From: Granulicella sp. UBA5172
Lineage (GTDB): Bacteria; Acidobacteriota; Terriglobia; Terriglobales; Acidobacteriaceae
Length of the DNA: 19,806 nucleotides
NCBI GenBank assembly: GCA_002413385.1
Contig: DHWW01000222.1
Location: forward strand, 24,873-44,678
Direction: 5' to 3'
Shown one piece after another: positions 8,912 through 16,247 of the stretch. A program made the position numbers and the translations under genes. Positions within the stretch are counted from its first letter, which is position 1. The number at the start of each line of letters is the position of its first letter. Below the pieces are notes generated by a model that made no database searches, was not told the DNA's origin, and saw nothing but the letters and a program-made list of their open reading frames with translations.

Positions 8912-8922
8912 TGGCCAGACCA
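8912..8922. promoter_or_regulatory. Putative GntR/FadR-family operator 2 (larA side)
   Basis: TGGCCAGACCA fits TNGTNNNACNA with one mismatch. The same 11-mer, and the next base T, recur in reverse complement before the permease gene (16158-16168). It lies 3 bp before a good -10 (TACAAT, 8926-8931) for larA. The -35 about 17 bp further up (TTCTCT, 8903-8908) is weak. Confidence 0.45.
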
Positions 8923-8988
8923 TCATACAATCTCAGGCAGGCGGGTCAATGCAAGATGCCGGCAGTAAACGGGATAGGGAAGTTCACG

Positions 8989-10260
8989 ATGAGGAAAGTA
9001 CGTTTCGAGTTCGGGAAAAGCGGCATCCAGCTCAATGTCCCCGAAGGGCTGGAGTACATGATGGTGGAGAGCCGGTCCGCCAAGCCGATCGAAGATCCGA
9101 TCGCTGCGTTGGAGCATGCGCTGGACCATCCGATTGGCTGCCTGCCGCTGCGTGAACTCGCCGCAGGCAAAAAAAGTGCCGCCATCTCGATCTGCGATAT
9201 CACGCGGCCCGCGCCCAACTCCACCACATTGCCGCCGCTGTTGCGCCGCCTGCACGAGGCAGGCATTCCCGTGGAGAGCATCAGCATCCTCATCGCCACG
9301 GGTCTGCATCGCGCCGCAACCGATGCGGAGATTCAGACGATTGTCGGCGCTGAGATCGCGTCAACGTACTGCATTCTCAATCACGATGCGAAGCAGCTTT
9401 CGGACCATCGTTGGCTCGGTTCCACCCGCAATGGCACACCGGTTTACATCGACGAGCGCTTCATGAACGCGGACCTGCACATCACGCTAGGGTTCATCGA
9501 GCAGCACCTGATGCTGGGCTTCTCCGGCGGACGCAAGTTGATTGCACCAGGCGTTGCGGCCCAGGAAACCATCAAGGTTATCCACTCGCCAAAGTTCATG
9601 CGCGAGCCAATGGCCACCGAAGGTTCGACGACGGACAATCCCTTGCACTCGGAACTGCTGGAGATCGCGAGCATGGCGCGCCACGATTTCATGTTGGATG
9701 TCACCCTCACTCAGAGCCGCAGCATCTCCGGAGTATTCGCTGGGAATGCTGTAGAAGCGCATGCCGCGGGGGTGCAGTTCTTGAAGGACACATCCCTGGA
9801 ACCATTGCCAGCGCTAGCGGATCTGGTCATCACCAGTGCTGCGGGATATCCGCTCGATCTCACCTTCTATCAGACGATCAAAGGCATTACGGCGGCGAGT
9901 CACATCGTCAAACCAGGCGGCCGCATTCTGGTGGTCGGCGAATGTTCGGAAGGAGTTGGCTCGCCGGAGTTCGCCCGGAAGCTAGAGGCGTACGCTGGCC
10001 ATCAGCACTATCTCGACGAGATCCGTAACGCTGCGGTGGAAGTCGACCAGTGGCAACTCGAAAAGCTAGCACTGGTGGGTTTGGAGACGAAGTTGTATTT
10101 CTATACACCCGGCGTCACGAAACCACAGATCGGCTCCCTGGGAGAGAACTATTACGCCGACCTGGATGCGGCCGTTGCCGCCGCCGTCGACGGTCTCCAA
10201 CCCGGTTCGCGCGTCGCGTTGGTACCCGAAGGACCCTACGTCTACGCGCGTGTGCAGTAG
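8989..10260 (+). CDS. larA: LarA-family nickel-dependent 2-hydroxy-acid racemase/epimerase
   Basis: 423 aa from the ATG at 8989; an earlier ATG at 8956 adds 11 residues. The later start has an AGGGAAG site 6 nt upstream and puts the active-site residues almost exactly at LarA numbering. Relative to M at 8989: D70 and R73 (DITRP), H107 (TGLHR), H173, K183 and H199. The spacing H-x9-K-x15-H equals that of lactate racemase H174/K184/H200, which bind the nickel-pincer nucleotide (Lys covalently) and do the hydride chemistry. So the enzyme should be a working NPN-dependent racemase of the DUF2088 fold, N-terminal domain first, C-terminal domain from about 270. Family members act on lactate, malate, 2-hydroxyglutarate, gluconate and others, so the substrate cannot be read from sequence. 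Neighbours suggest lactate or glycerate. The cofactor needs LarB, LarC and LarE, not seen in the window. It converges on glcF with 2 bp between stops. Confidence 0.9.
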   Translation: MRKVRFEFGKSGIQLNVPEGLEYMMVESRSAKPIEDPIAALEHALDHPIGCLPLRELAAGKKSAAISICDITRPAPNSTTLPPLLRRLHEAGIPVESISILIATGLHRAATDAEIQTIVGAEIASTYCILNHDAKQLSDHRWLGSTRNGTPVYIDERFMNADLHITLGFIEQHLMLGFSGGRKLIAPGVAAQETIKVIHSPKFMREPMATEGSTTDNPLHSELLEIASMARHDFMLDVTLTQSRSISGVFAGNAVEAHAAGVQFLKDTSLEPLPALADLVITSAAGYPLDLTFYQTIKGITAASHIVKPGGRILVVGECSEGVGSPEFARKLEAYAGHQHYLDEIRNAAVEVDQWQLEKLALVGLETKLYFYTPGVTKPQIGSLGENYYADLDAAVAAAVDGLQPGSRVALVPEGPYVYARVQ

Positions 10261-10262
10261 CG

Positions 10263-11618
10263 CTATCGCTGCCGATCCTGTTCGCGAAGCAACTGCTCGG
10301 GCGTGAGACCGCGCATCGAGGCATCCATCAGTTCGACCATATGGAAGGTCGGCATCGCATGCATTCCCTGCCGGCGCAGCCCGTTCATCAACTGTAGCAG
10401 GCAACCGGGGTTGGCAGAGACGACGGCGTGGGCTTCGATGGCCAGCAGGTTCTTCACCTTGCGATCGCCCAGTGCGTTGGCCGGCTCAGGATGCAGCAGG
10501 TTGTAGACGCCGGCCGAGCCGCAGCAGATGTCGCTCTCCGCAACAGTGGCAACTTCAAGCTCAGGAATCCTTCCGAGCAAAGCGCGCGGCTGCTCGAAGA
10601 CTCCTTGCGCATGACGCAGATGACAGGCGTCATGATAGGCGATGCGCATCGGCAGAGGATGCATCGGAGTCCGCGACGGTAATTCAGCGAGTATTTCTGA
10701 GATGTCCTTGCACTTGGCGCTGAAGGCCTCGGCTCTGGCCGCCCAGAGGGGATCGCCGCGCAGTAAATATCCGTACTCCTTCATCGTCGAGCCGCAACCG
10801 GCAGCGTTGATCACGATGGTCTCGACGCCGGCGCTTTCAAAAGCCGCGATCAGTTTACGCGCCTTGGCGGCGGCCTCCTGGTCGAGGCCCGAGTGCAGCA
10901 TCAAAGCTCCGCAACAAGCTTGATCTTCAGGAATGATCACGTCGCAGCCTTCCGCCGCAAGTACGCGTGCAGTCGCTGTGTTCACATGCTGGAAGAAGAC
11001 TTGCTGCACACATCCGGAGAGCATGCCGACCCTGCGGCCTGGCTTGTCTGCGTCGACGGCAGGCGGAAGCTTGGAGAAGAGCCGCGTGGGAACGCGCGGC
11101 AGCAACGCTTCCATGGCAGCGAGCCGCGCGGGTAGTAGCTTCAGAAGCCCCGACTTGCGTACCAGCGACTGCAGCCCCGAGCGTTGGTACACCAGCATCG
11201 GCAGCGCGAGCAGACGCAGCCGTCCGGAGTACGGAAACGTGGCGAACAGCAGCTTTCGAAAGAGGCTATCGCCGGTACTGCGCGGAATATTGCGCTCCAT
11301 CTGCGCCCGCGTATCTTCGATCAGCTTCCCGTACTGCACGCCCGACGGGCACGCCGTCATGCAGGCCATGCATCCCAGGCAGTTGTCCATGTGGGTCTGG
11401 AACGTTGTGTCGAGGGGTATCTGGCCTTGCATGGCCTTCTTCATCATATAAATTCGCCCGCGCGGCGAGTCCATCTCTTCGCCCCACAAGAGATACGTCG
11501 GACATGCCGGCAAACAGAATCCGCAATGCACACAATCGTCGATCAACTCCTTCTCGGGAGGATTGTGCGCATCTAAGTTGGAAGCTGTTGGAGCGGCGAG
11601 TTGTACCAGTGGATTCAT
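10263..11618 (-). CDS. glcF: Glycolate/D-lactate oxidase iron-sulfur subunit GlcF
   Basis: 451 aa from the ATG at 11618 (MNPLVQLAAP). The open frame continues about 120 codons upstream inside glcE but is meaningless there. Two [4Fe-4S] ferredoxin motifs are seen: C29, C32, C35, C39 (CVHCGFCLPACP) and C80, C83, C86, C90 (CLGCMACMTACP). Two cysteine-rich CCG domains follow, with SGCVQQVFF and QACCGALMLHSG (about 210-260) and YHDACHLRHAQG and DICCGSAG (about 345-395). The subunit passes electrons from the flavin subunits to the membrane quinone pool. Its ATG overlaps the glcE stop in TGATG, so the two are translationally coupled. It is the last gene of aceB-glcDEF. There is no room for a private terminator, because larA ends 2 bp away on the other strand. 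Confidence 0.95.
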   Translation of the reverse strand: MNPLVQLAAPTASNLDAHNPPEKELIDDCVHCGFCLPACPTYLLWGEEMDSPRGRIYMMKKAMQGQIPLDTTFQTHMDNCLGCMACMTACPSGVQYGKLIEDTRAQMERNIPRSTGDSLFRKLLFATFPYSGRLRLLALPMLVYQRSGLQSLVRKSGLLKLLPARLAAMEALLPRVPTRLFSKLPPAVDADKPGRRVGMLSGCVQQVFFQHVNTATARVLAAEGCDVIIPEDQACCGALMLHSGLDQEAAAKARKLIAAFESAGVETIVINAAGCGSTMKEYGYLLRGDPLWAARAEAFSAKCKDISEILAELPSRTPMHPLPMRIAYHDACHLRHAQGVFEQPRALLGRIPELEVATVAESDICCGSAGVYNLLHPEPANALGDRKVKNLLAIEAHAVVSANPGCLLQLMNGLRRQGMHAMPTFHMVELMDASMRGLTPEQLLREQDRQR

Positions 11619-12823
11619 CAGATCTCTCCAAGAAAGCGGCCGGGATTGAGGATCCCGTGGGGATCGAACTGCTGCTTCACCGCACGCATCAGGGGCAAGC
11701 TGCCCGGCAACGTTCCCCAGCGGTCGAAATCGGTCTTTGACGGGGCTTGCAGCACCGTGAGCGAGCCGCCCACTGCTTCGAGTCGCGCACGAAGACTTGC
11801 AAGCCGATGCGGTGAGCTGAAGCCGGGCAGGTTTCCCATAAGAATGCCGGTCGCCTGAACCACCGTACTCCCTCCGAGATCGAGAATCGCCTGCGCCGCA
11901 GCCGCGATTTCCGTGGGCAGCATCGTGGCTTTGAACACGAAAGCGGAAGGAGCAAAGATCTGCTCGCGTGCCGCCCATTCCTGCCCCGCTGATGCTTCAG
12001 CACGGAGACCCATGCTCTCGGCAACGCCAGCGAGACCATCCTGCTGACTCGATAGCACCGCGGGATGCGCGGCGACGCGAACGTCCAGTGCAAAGCCCGC
12101 TACATCGGTCCGCAGTTGCATGGACTGGATGTTGAGTTGCGAATCCAGCAACACGAGAAGTAGTTTGCCCAGCGGATCGGCCGTAGCGGCTGTCACCGTA
12201 AGGCTCGCAGTCTGGCGAGCGATGGAGTGCAGGCGGAATGTGACCTCCGTGATCAGCGCAAGTGTGCCGAAGGATCCGCAGAGCAGCTTGGGCAGGTCAT
12301 AGCCCGCAACGTTCTTCACCACCTTGCCTCCGCTGCGAGCGATGGTGCCGTCCGCGAGCACCAGCGTCATGCCGATCACCAGATCGCGCAGACCCCCATA
12401 GCGCAGGCGGAGCGCGCCGGAATCATTAGCGGCGACCACTCCGCCAACGGTCGCTCTCTCCGGCCACAACGGGTCGAGAGCCACATGCTGGCCGTGTTCG
12501 GCGAGCGCTGTCTGCATTGCCAGCCAGGTGCAGCCGGCCTCGACGGTGCAGGTCATGTCCTGCCATGTATGCTCGCGCATCGTGCTCATCCGATGCGTCA
12601 ACACGCGAAGGTCCGTGCGTCCTTCGTTGATCCAGCCGAGTTTGCTGCCGGAGCCTTCCACGTTCACAGCCAAGCCATTTTCGTTGGCAAAGCGCAGCAT
12701 CTCTGAAGCCTGCTGTGCGTCTGCGGGCGCCGCGCTACAGCATTCGTCTAGGATCTTCGCGTGCTCCGCTCCGACGATCGAAGCGGCGAATTCATGCGTT
12801 GCTGTTGGTGAAGTAATAGTCAT
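11618..12823 (-). CDS. glcE: Glycolate/D-lactate oxidase FAD-binding subunit GlcE
   Basis: 401 aa from the ATG at 12823 (MTITSPTATHEF), chosen because AGGA lies 6 nt upstream and because a longer frame would add 30 unrelated residues and overlap glcD. It is an incomplete relative of GlcD with a PCMH-type FAD domain. Visible motifs are EGSGSKLGW (about 56-64), DPLWPERATVGGVVAANDSG with RYGGLRDLVIGM, and the GlcE hallmark GGKVVKNVAGYDLPKL (about 165-180). In E. coli GlcD, GlcE and GlcF are all required for glycolate oxidase activity. It lies 20 bp after glcD and overlaps glcF. N-terminal residues up to about 20 are poorly conserved in kind. Confidence 0.94.
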   Translation of the reverse strand: MTITSPTATHEFAASIVGAEHAKILDECCSAAPADAQQASEMLRFANENGLAVNVEGSGSKLGWINEGRTDLRVLTHRMSTMREHTWQDMTCTVEAGCTWLAMQTALAEHGQHVALDPLWPERATVGGVVAANDSGALRLRYGGLRDLVIGMTLVLADGTIARSGGKVVKNVAGYDLPKLLCGSFGTLALITEVTFRLHSIARQTASLTVTAATADPLGKLLLVLLDSQLNIQSMQLRTDVAGFALDVRVAAHPAVLSSQQDGLAGVAESMGLRAEASAGQEWAAREQIFAPSAFVFKATMLPTEIAAAAQAILDLGGSTVVQATGILMGNLPGFSSPHRLASLRARLEAVGGSLTVLQAPSKTDFDRWGTLPGSLPLMRAVKQQFDPHGILNPGRFLGEI

Positions 12824-12843
12824 CGATCGTCCTGCTCGAGCAA

Positions 12844-14328
12844 TCAAAAATATTCGGCTACGCCGGCAGTCTCCAGCGGATGCGGAGTGTATGGCCCGGT
12901 CTTTTCGCCGCACAGCCGTGGGCGCGGAAACAGCTTATCGGGGTTGGAGAGATTGTGCGGATCGAAGGCATGGCGGACGCGCTGCATCGTTTCCAAATCC
13001 GGTTCGGCGTACATGTATCCCATAGATTCCTGCTTCTCGCGGCCCACGCCATGTTCTCCCGTGATGGAGCCGCCCAGATCGACACACACCCTCAGGATGC
13101 GCAGGGAGAGGTCCACAGCGATCGCCTCCTGGCCGGCAATCGAGGCGTCGTAGAGCACGATCGGATGCAGGTTGCCGTCGCCGGCATGGAAGACATTGGT
13201 GACGCGCAGGCCAACGGCTTCTGACATCTCCCCAATCCTCTTCAGCACGTCGGGAAGCTTGGTGCGCGGAATCACGCCATCCTGCACGATGTAGTTGGGC
13301 GCGAGCCTTCCGGCAGCGGCAAATGCTGCCTTGCGGCCCTTCCACACCAACATGCGTTCCCGCTCTGTTTGCGCCAGCCGGTCTTCCCACGCGCCGTTGT
13401 TCCGGCACATCTGGCGCACCTGCTCCATCTGCAGATCGACTTCCGCTGAGCGGCCATCCAGTTCGATCAGCAGCAAGGCATCACATACCGGATAGTTCGG
13501 ATGCACGGCGGCCTCGGCCGATTGAATCGAAAGCCTGTCCATGATTTCCATCGCTGCCGGCAGTATCGCATTCGCGATAATGTCCGAAACCGTCTGTGCC
13601 GCTCCGGTGATGCTATCGAAGGCTGCCAGCAAGACCTGTATCGCCTCGGGTTTCTTCACAATCCGCAGCGTCACCTCGGTCGCCACTCCCAGCGTGCCTT
13701 CCGAGCCGACGAAGACTCCGGTGAGATCATAGCCTGGAGCATCGCAACTCGGCGCACCGATGCGCATCAACTCGCCCGTAGGCAGCACAATCTCCAGTCC
13801 AAGTACGTGAGTCGTGGTGAAGCCATACTTCAGGCAGTGAGCGCCACCGGCGTTCTCCGCAACGTTGCCGCCGATCGTGCAGACCGATTGAGACGAAGGA
13901 TCTGGCGCATAGAAGTAGCCAAATGGAGCCACGCGCGCGGTCAAATGATTGTTGATGACGCCCGGCTGCACCGTCATCCGCTGATTGGGAAGGTCGACGT
14001 TCAGGATCTGCGTCATGCGCGCGAAGCTGATGACGATGCCGCCCCGCGCAGGCATTGCTCCTCCGGAAAGGCCTGTGCCCGCGCCGCGGGCGACGAAGGG
14101 AATCGCATGTGTTGCGCAGACGCGCACTACCGCCTGCACTTGCTCGGTCGAGAGAGGCAGCACGACCGCCGAAGGCACCGTGCGAATCGCCGTCAGTCCA
14201 TCGCACTCATATGTCTGCAACTGACTTGGTTCCACGATCAGGCCATCGCGACCCACCGCCGATTCCAGCTCGGCAAGCACAGTCGCGGGAAGCATCACCG
14301 GTTCGGGTGCGTGCATGGAGTTCTCCAT
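12844..14328 (-). CDS. glcD: Glycolate/D-lactate oxidase catalytic flavin subunit GlcD
   Basis: 494 aa. Oxidises glycolate to glyoxylate, and in many homologues D-lactate to pyruvate. The PCMH FAD-binding domain spans about 45-220 with RGAGTGLSGGAMP (81-93), NVAENAGGAHCLKYG (155-169) and GSEGTLGV (208-215). The FAD-oxidase C-terminal domain shows HAGDGNLHP (381-389) and GEHGVGREK (424-432), the conserved substrate and metal-ligand histidine motifs. The start is either the ATG at 14328, with a close GAGGA 4 nt away overlapping the aceB stop, or the ATG at 14316, with GGAG 6 nt away. The difference is four residues. The aceB stop is 7 bp upstream, indicating coupling in the operon. Confidence 0.95.
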   Translation of the reverse strand: MENSMHAPEPVMLPATVLAELESAVGRDGLIVEPSQLQTYECDGLTAIRTVPSAVVLPLSTEQVQAVVRVCATHAIPFVARGAGTGLSGGAMPARGGIVISFARMTQILNVDLPNQRMTVQPGVINNHLTARVAPFGYFYAPDPSSQSVCTIGGNVAENAGGAHCLKYGFTTTHVLGLEIVLPTGELMRIGAPSCDAPGYDLTGVFVGSEGTLGVATEVTLRIVKKPEAIQVLLAAFDSITGAAQTVSDIIANAILPAAMEIMDRLSIQSAEAAVHPNYPVCDALLLIELDGRSAEVDLQMEQVRQMCRNNGAWEDRLAQTERERMLVWKGRKAAFAAAGRLAPNYIVQDGVIPRTKLPDVLKRIGEMSEAVGLRVTNVFHAGDGNLHPIVLYDASIAGQEAIAVDLSLRILRVCVDLGGSITGEHGVGREKQESMGYMYAEPDLETMQRVRHAFDPHNLSNPDKLFPRPRLCGEKTGPYTPHPLETAGVAEYF

Positions 14329-14335
14329 CGTGTCC

Positions 14336-15949
14336 TCATGCGGTCGTCTCGAACTTCTCCTTCGCCATCACTTCGGCATAGGCTGGCACGGTGAGAAAGT
14401 CCGGGAACTTCGGCGCCTGGATCAGTGCGCGCATCAGCACCGCTGCCTGTTCATACGCCTGGTATCGGATAGCATCGAACTTCTCCCTGGCTCCGGCCAG
14501 CTCCTGCTCAATATACGCATCGCACAGCATGGCCGTCACCGCGCGTCCGTCGTCGAGCACAGCGCCGTGATGCACCCACTGCCAAAGCTGTGCGCGGCTG
14601 ATCTCCGCGGTCGCGGCATCCTCCATCAGGTTGAAGAGCGGAACGCACCCGATGCCGCGCAGCCACGCCTCGACATACCCGAGGCCGACGGCGATATTTT
14701 GCTTCAATCCGGCTTCCGTGATCTTGCCCGTGGGCGGCTGCAGCAGGTCGGCGGCGGTCGCGGTATAGTCCGGCAGCTTCTTGCTGATCTGGTTCGGTTG
14801 CGGCATCAGCCGGTCGAAAATCTCCATGGCGATCGGTACCAGCCCTGGATGAGCAACCCATGTGCCGTCGTGGCCGTCGGTCGCTTCGCGTTCCTTGTCG
14901 GCGCGCACCCCCGCCATCGCCTTCTCGTTCGCTTCCGGATCGTTCTTGATCGGGATCAGCGCGCTCATGCCCCCCATCGCCGTAATGTTGCGCCGGTGGC
15001 AGGTCTTGATGCACAGCAGAGAATAGCTCCGCATGAAGTGGGTCGTCATCCCGATCTGCGCACGATCCGGCAGGATGATGGAGGTGTCCCCGGCAAGCTT
15101 CTTGATGTACGAGAAAATGTAGTCCCAGCGGCCACAGTTTAGCCCGGCGGAGTGGTCGCGCAGCTCATACAGGATCTCGTCCATCTCGAACGTTGCCAGG
15201 ATCGTCTCGATCAGCACCGTCCCGCGTATCGTTCCAGCGGGCACGCCGATCTCGGCCTCCGCTGCAACGAAGATGTCGTTCCACAGGCGCGCCTCCATGT
15301 GGCTCTCCATCTTGGGCAGGTAGAAATACGGTCCGGAGCCGCGCGCGAGCAACTCCTTCGCATTGTGGTAGAAGTACAGGCCGAAGTCGAAGATCGAGCC
15401 GCTCATCGGCTCGCCATCGACAAGCATGTGCTGCTCCTCCAGGTGCCAGCCGCGCGCCCGGACGAAGAGCACGGCGGGCTTCTCGACCAGTTGATAGTTT
15501 TTCTTCGTAACCGGATCACTGAAAGTGATCGTCCGGCGCACAGCATCGCGCAGATTGATCTGGCCTTCCATCACGTTGTTCCAGGTCGGCGTCGTCGAAT
15601 CCTCAAAATCAGCCATGAAGACCTTCGCGCCGGAGTTCAGCGCGTTGATGACCATCTTGCGATCCACGGGGCCGGTGATCTCGACGCGGCGGTCCTGGAG
15701 ATCGGCAGGGATCGGTGCACAGGTCCAGTCAGCCTCGCGAATGTTCCTGGTATCGGGCAGAAAGTCCGGCATCTCTCCTGCATCCAGCCGCGCCTGGCGT
15801 TCAACGCGCCTGGCCAGCAACTCCTTGCGGCGGCCATTGAACGCACGCTGCAGCCCGACAAGAAACGAGACCGCTCCGGGGCTCAGAATCTCCGCGTAAC
15901 GCTCTGTCAATGGAGCCCTGAACTCAATGCCTTTGCCGAATTCACTCAT
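14336..15949 (-). CDS. aceB: Malate synthase A
   Basis: 537 aa, a normal length for the A isoform (the G isoform is about 720 aa). Condenses glyoxylate with acetyl-CoA to malate and CoA, completing glycolate use. Motifs in order: FMADFEDSTTPTWNN (111-125), RARGWHL with the catalytic arginine (R166), PKMESHMEARLWNDIF (212-227), GTIRGTVLIET (239-249), and NLMEDAATAEI with the candidate catalytic base D454. The start is supported by GGAGGA 9 nt before the ATG. It is the first gene of the operon, directly upstream of glcD, with the stop codon inside the glcD ribosome site. In E. coli the glc locus carries glcB, the G isoform, so use of the A isoform here is a swap of non-orthologous enzymes. No isocitrate lyase is seen in the window, so the role fits glycolate rather than acetate growth. 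Confidence 0.96.
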   Translation of the reverse strand: MSEFGKGIEFRAPLTERYAEILSPGAVSFLVGLQRAFNGRRKELLARRVERQARLDAGEMPDFLPDTRNIREADWTCAPIPADLQDRRVEITGPVDRKMVINALNSGAKVFMADFEDSTTPTWNNVMEGQINLRDAVRRTITFSDPVTKKNYQLVEKPAVLFVRARGWHLEEQHMLVDGEPMSGSIFDFGLYFYHNAKELLARGSGPYFYLPKMESHMEARLWNDIFVAAEAEIGVPAGTIRGTVLIETILATFEMDEILYELRDHSAGLNCGRWDYIFSYIKKLAGDTSIILPDRAQIGMTTHFMRSYSLLCIKTCHRRNITAMGGMSALIPIKNDPEANEKAMAGVRADKEREATDGHDGTWVAHPGLVPIAMEIFDRLMPQPNQISKKLPDYTATAADLLQPPTGKITEAGLKQNIAVGLGYVEAWLRGIGCVPLFNLMEDAATAEISRAQLWQWVHHGAVLDDGRAVTAMLCDAYIEQELAGAREKFDAIRYQAYEQAAVLMRALIQAPKFPDFLTVPAYAEVMAKEKFETTA

Positions 15950-16025
15950 CCCGAAATATCCTCCGTATTGTCAGTCTGCCACGCCTGGTCTCTTTGTCGC
16001 GGCGGCGCCTTCGCGGGTCTTCTGA

Positions 16026-16036
16026 TTATCAGACCA
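16026..16036. promoter_or_regulatory. Putative GntR/FadR-family operator 3 (aceB-glcDEF)
   Basis: TTATCAGACCA fits TNGTNNNACNA with one mismatch. It touches the -10 of the candidate aceB promoter and covers its predicted start, consistent with repression. A local 13-bp palindrome, TCTGATTATCAGA (16021-16033), overlaps it. Confidence 0.4.
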
Positions 16037-16065
16037 ATGTAGTCTCCCGACACGTTCCTGCACAA
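16036..16065 (-). promoter_or_regulatory. Candidate promoter of aceB-glcD-glcE-glcF
   Basis: On the minus strand TTGTGC (16065-16060), an 18-bp spacer and TACATT (16041-16036) are a moderate sigma70 match. The leader to the aceB ATG would be about 80 nt. No other good pair was seen in the 298-bp interval for this strand. Confidence 0.35.
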
Positions 16066-16157
16066 GTGCTGGACAGCTTTTGAATTGAGTAAATCCAGTA
16101 GCGGGCCGCGGCCACCTTCAGCGCGGACGGTGGGCGCAAAATTCCAGATAGGTAGAA

Positions 16158-16168
16158 TGGTCTGGCCA
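16158..16168. promoter_or_regulatory. Putative GntR/FadR-family operator 4 (permease)
   Basis: TGGTCTGGCCA is the exact reverse complement of operator 2. It ends 6 bp before the -35 of the candidate permease promoter. Confidence 0.4.
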
Positions 16169-16174
16169 AAGCTC

Positions 16175-16204
16175 TTTACAAGCCTCCGTTCAGCGTTACA
16201 TAAT
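16175..16204 (+). promoter_or_regulatory. Candidate promoter of the permease gene
   Basis: TTTACA (16175-16180), an 18-bp spacer and CATAAT (16199-16204) give five of six matches at each box. The leader to the ATG at 16248 would be about 37 nt. Confidence 0.5.
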
Positions 16205-16247
16205 AGGCGACACATTTGCAAAAGCGGGAGCTGGTCGACTGAACCCT

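Noticed and set aside
11619..11978. 120-residue N-terminal extension of GlcF
   Set aside because: Lies inside glcE in another frame; family start is the ATG at 11618 in the TGATG overlap.
15946..16221. 91-codon minus-strand frame before aceB
   Set aside because: Covers the aceB promoter and operator region, no domain, and would overlap the aceB start; read as chance.
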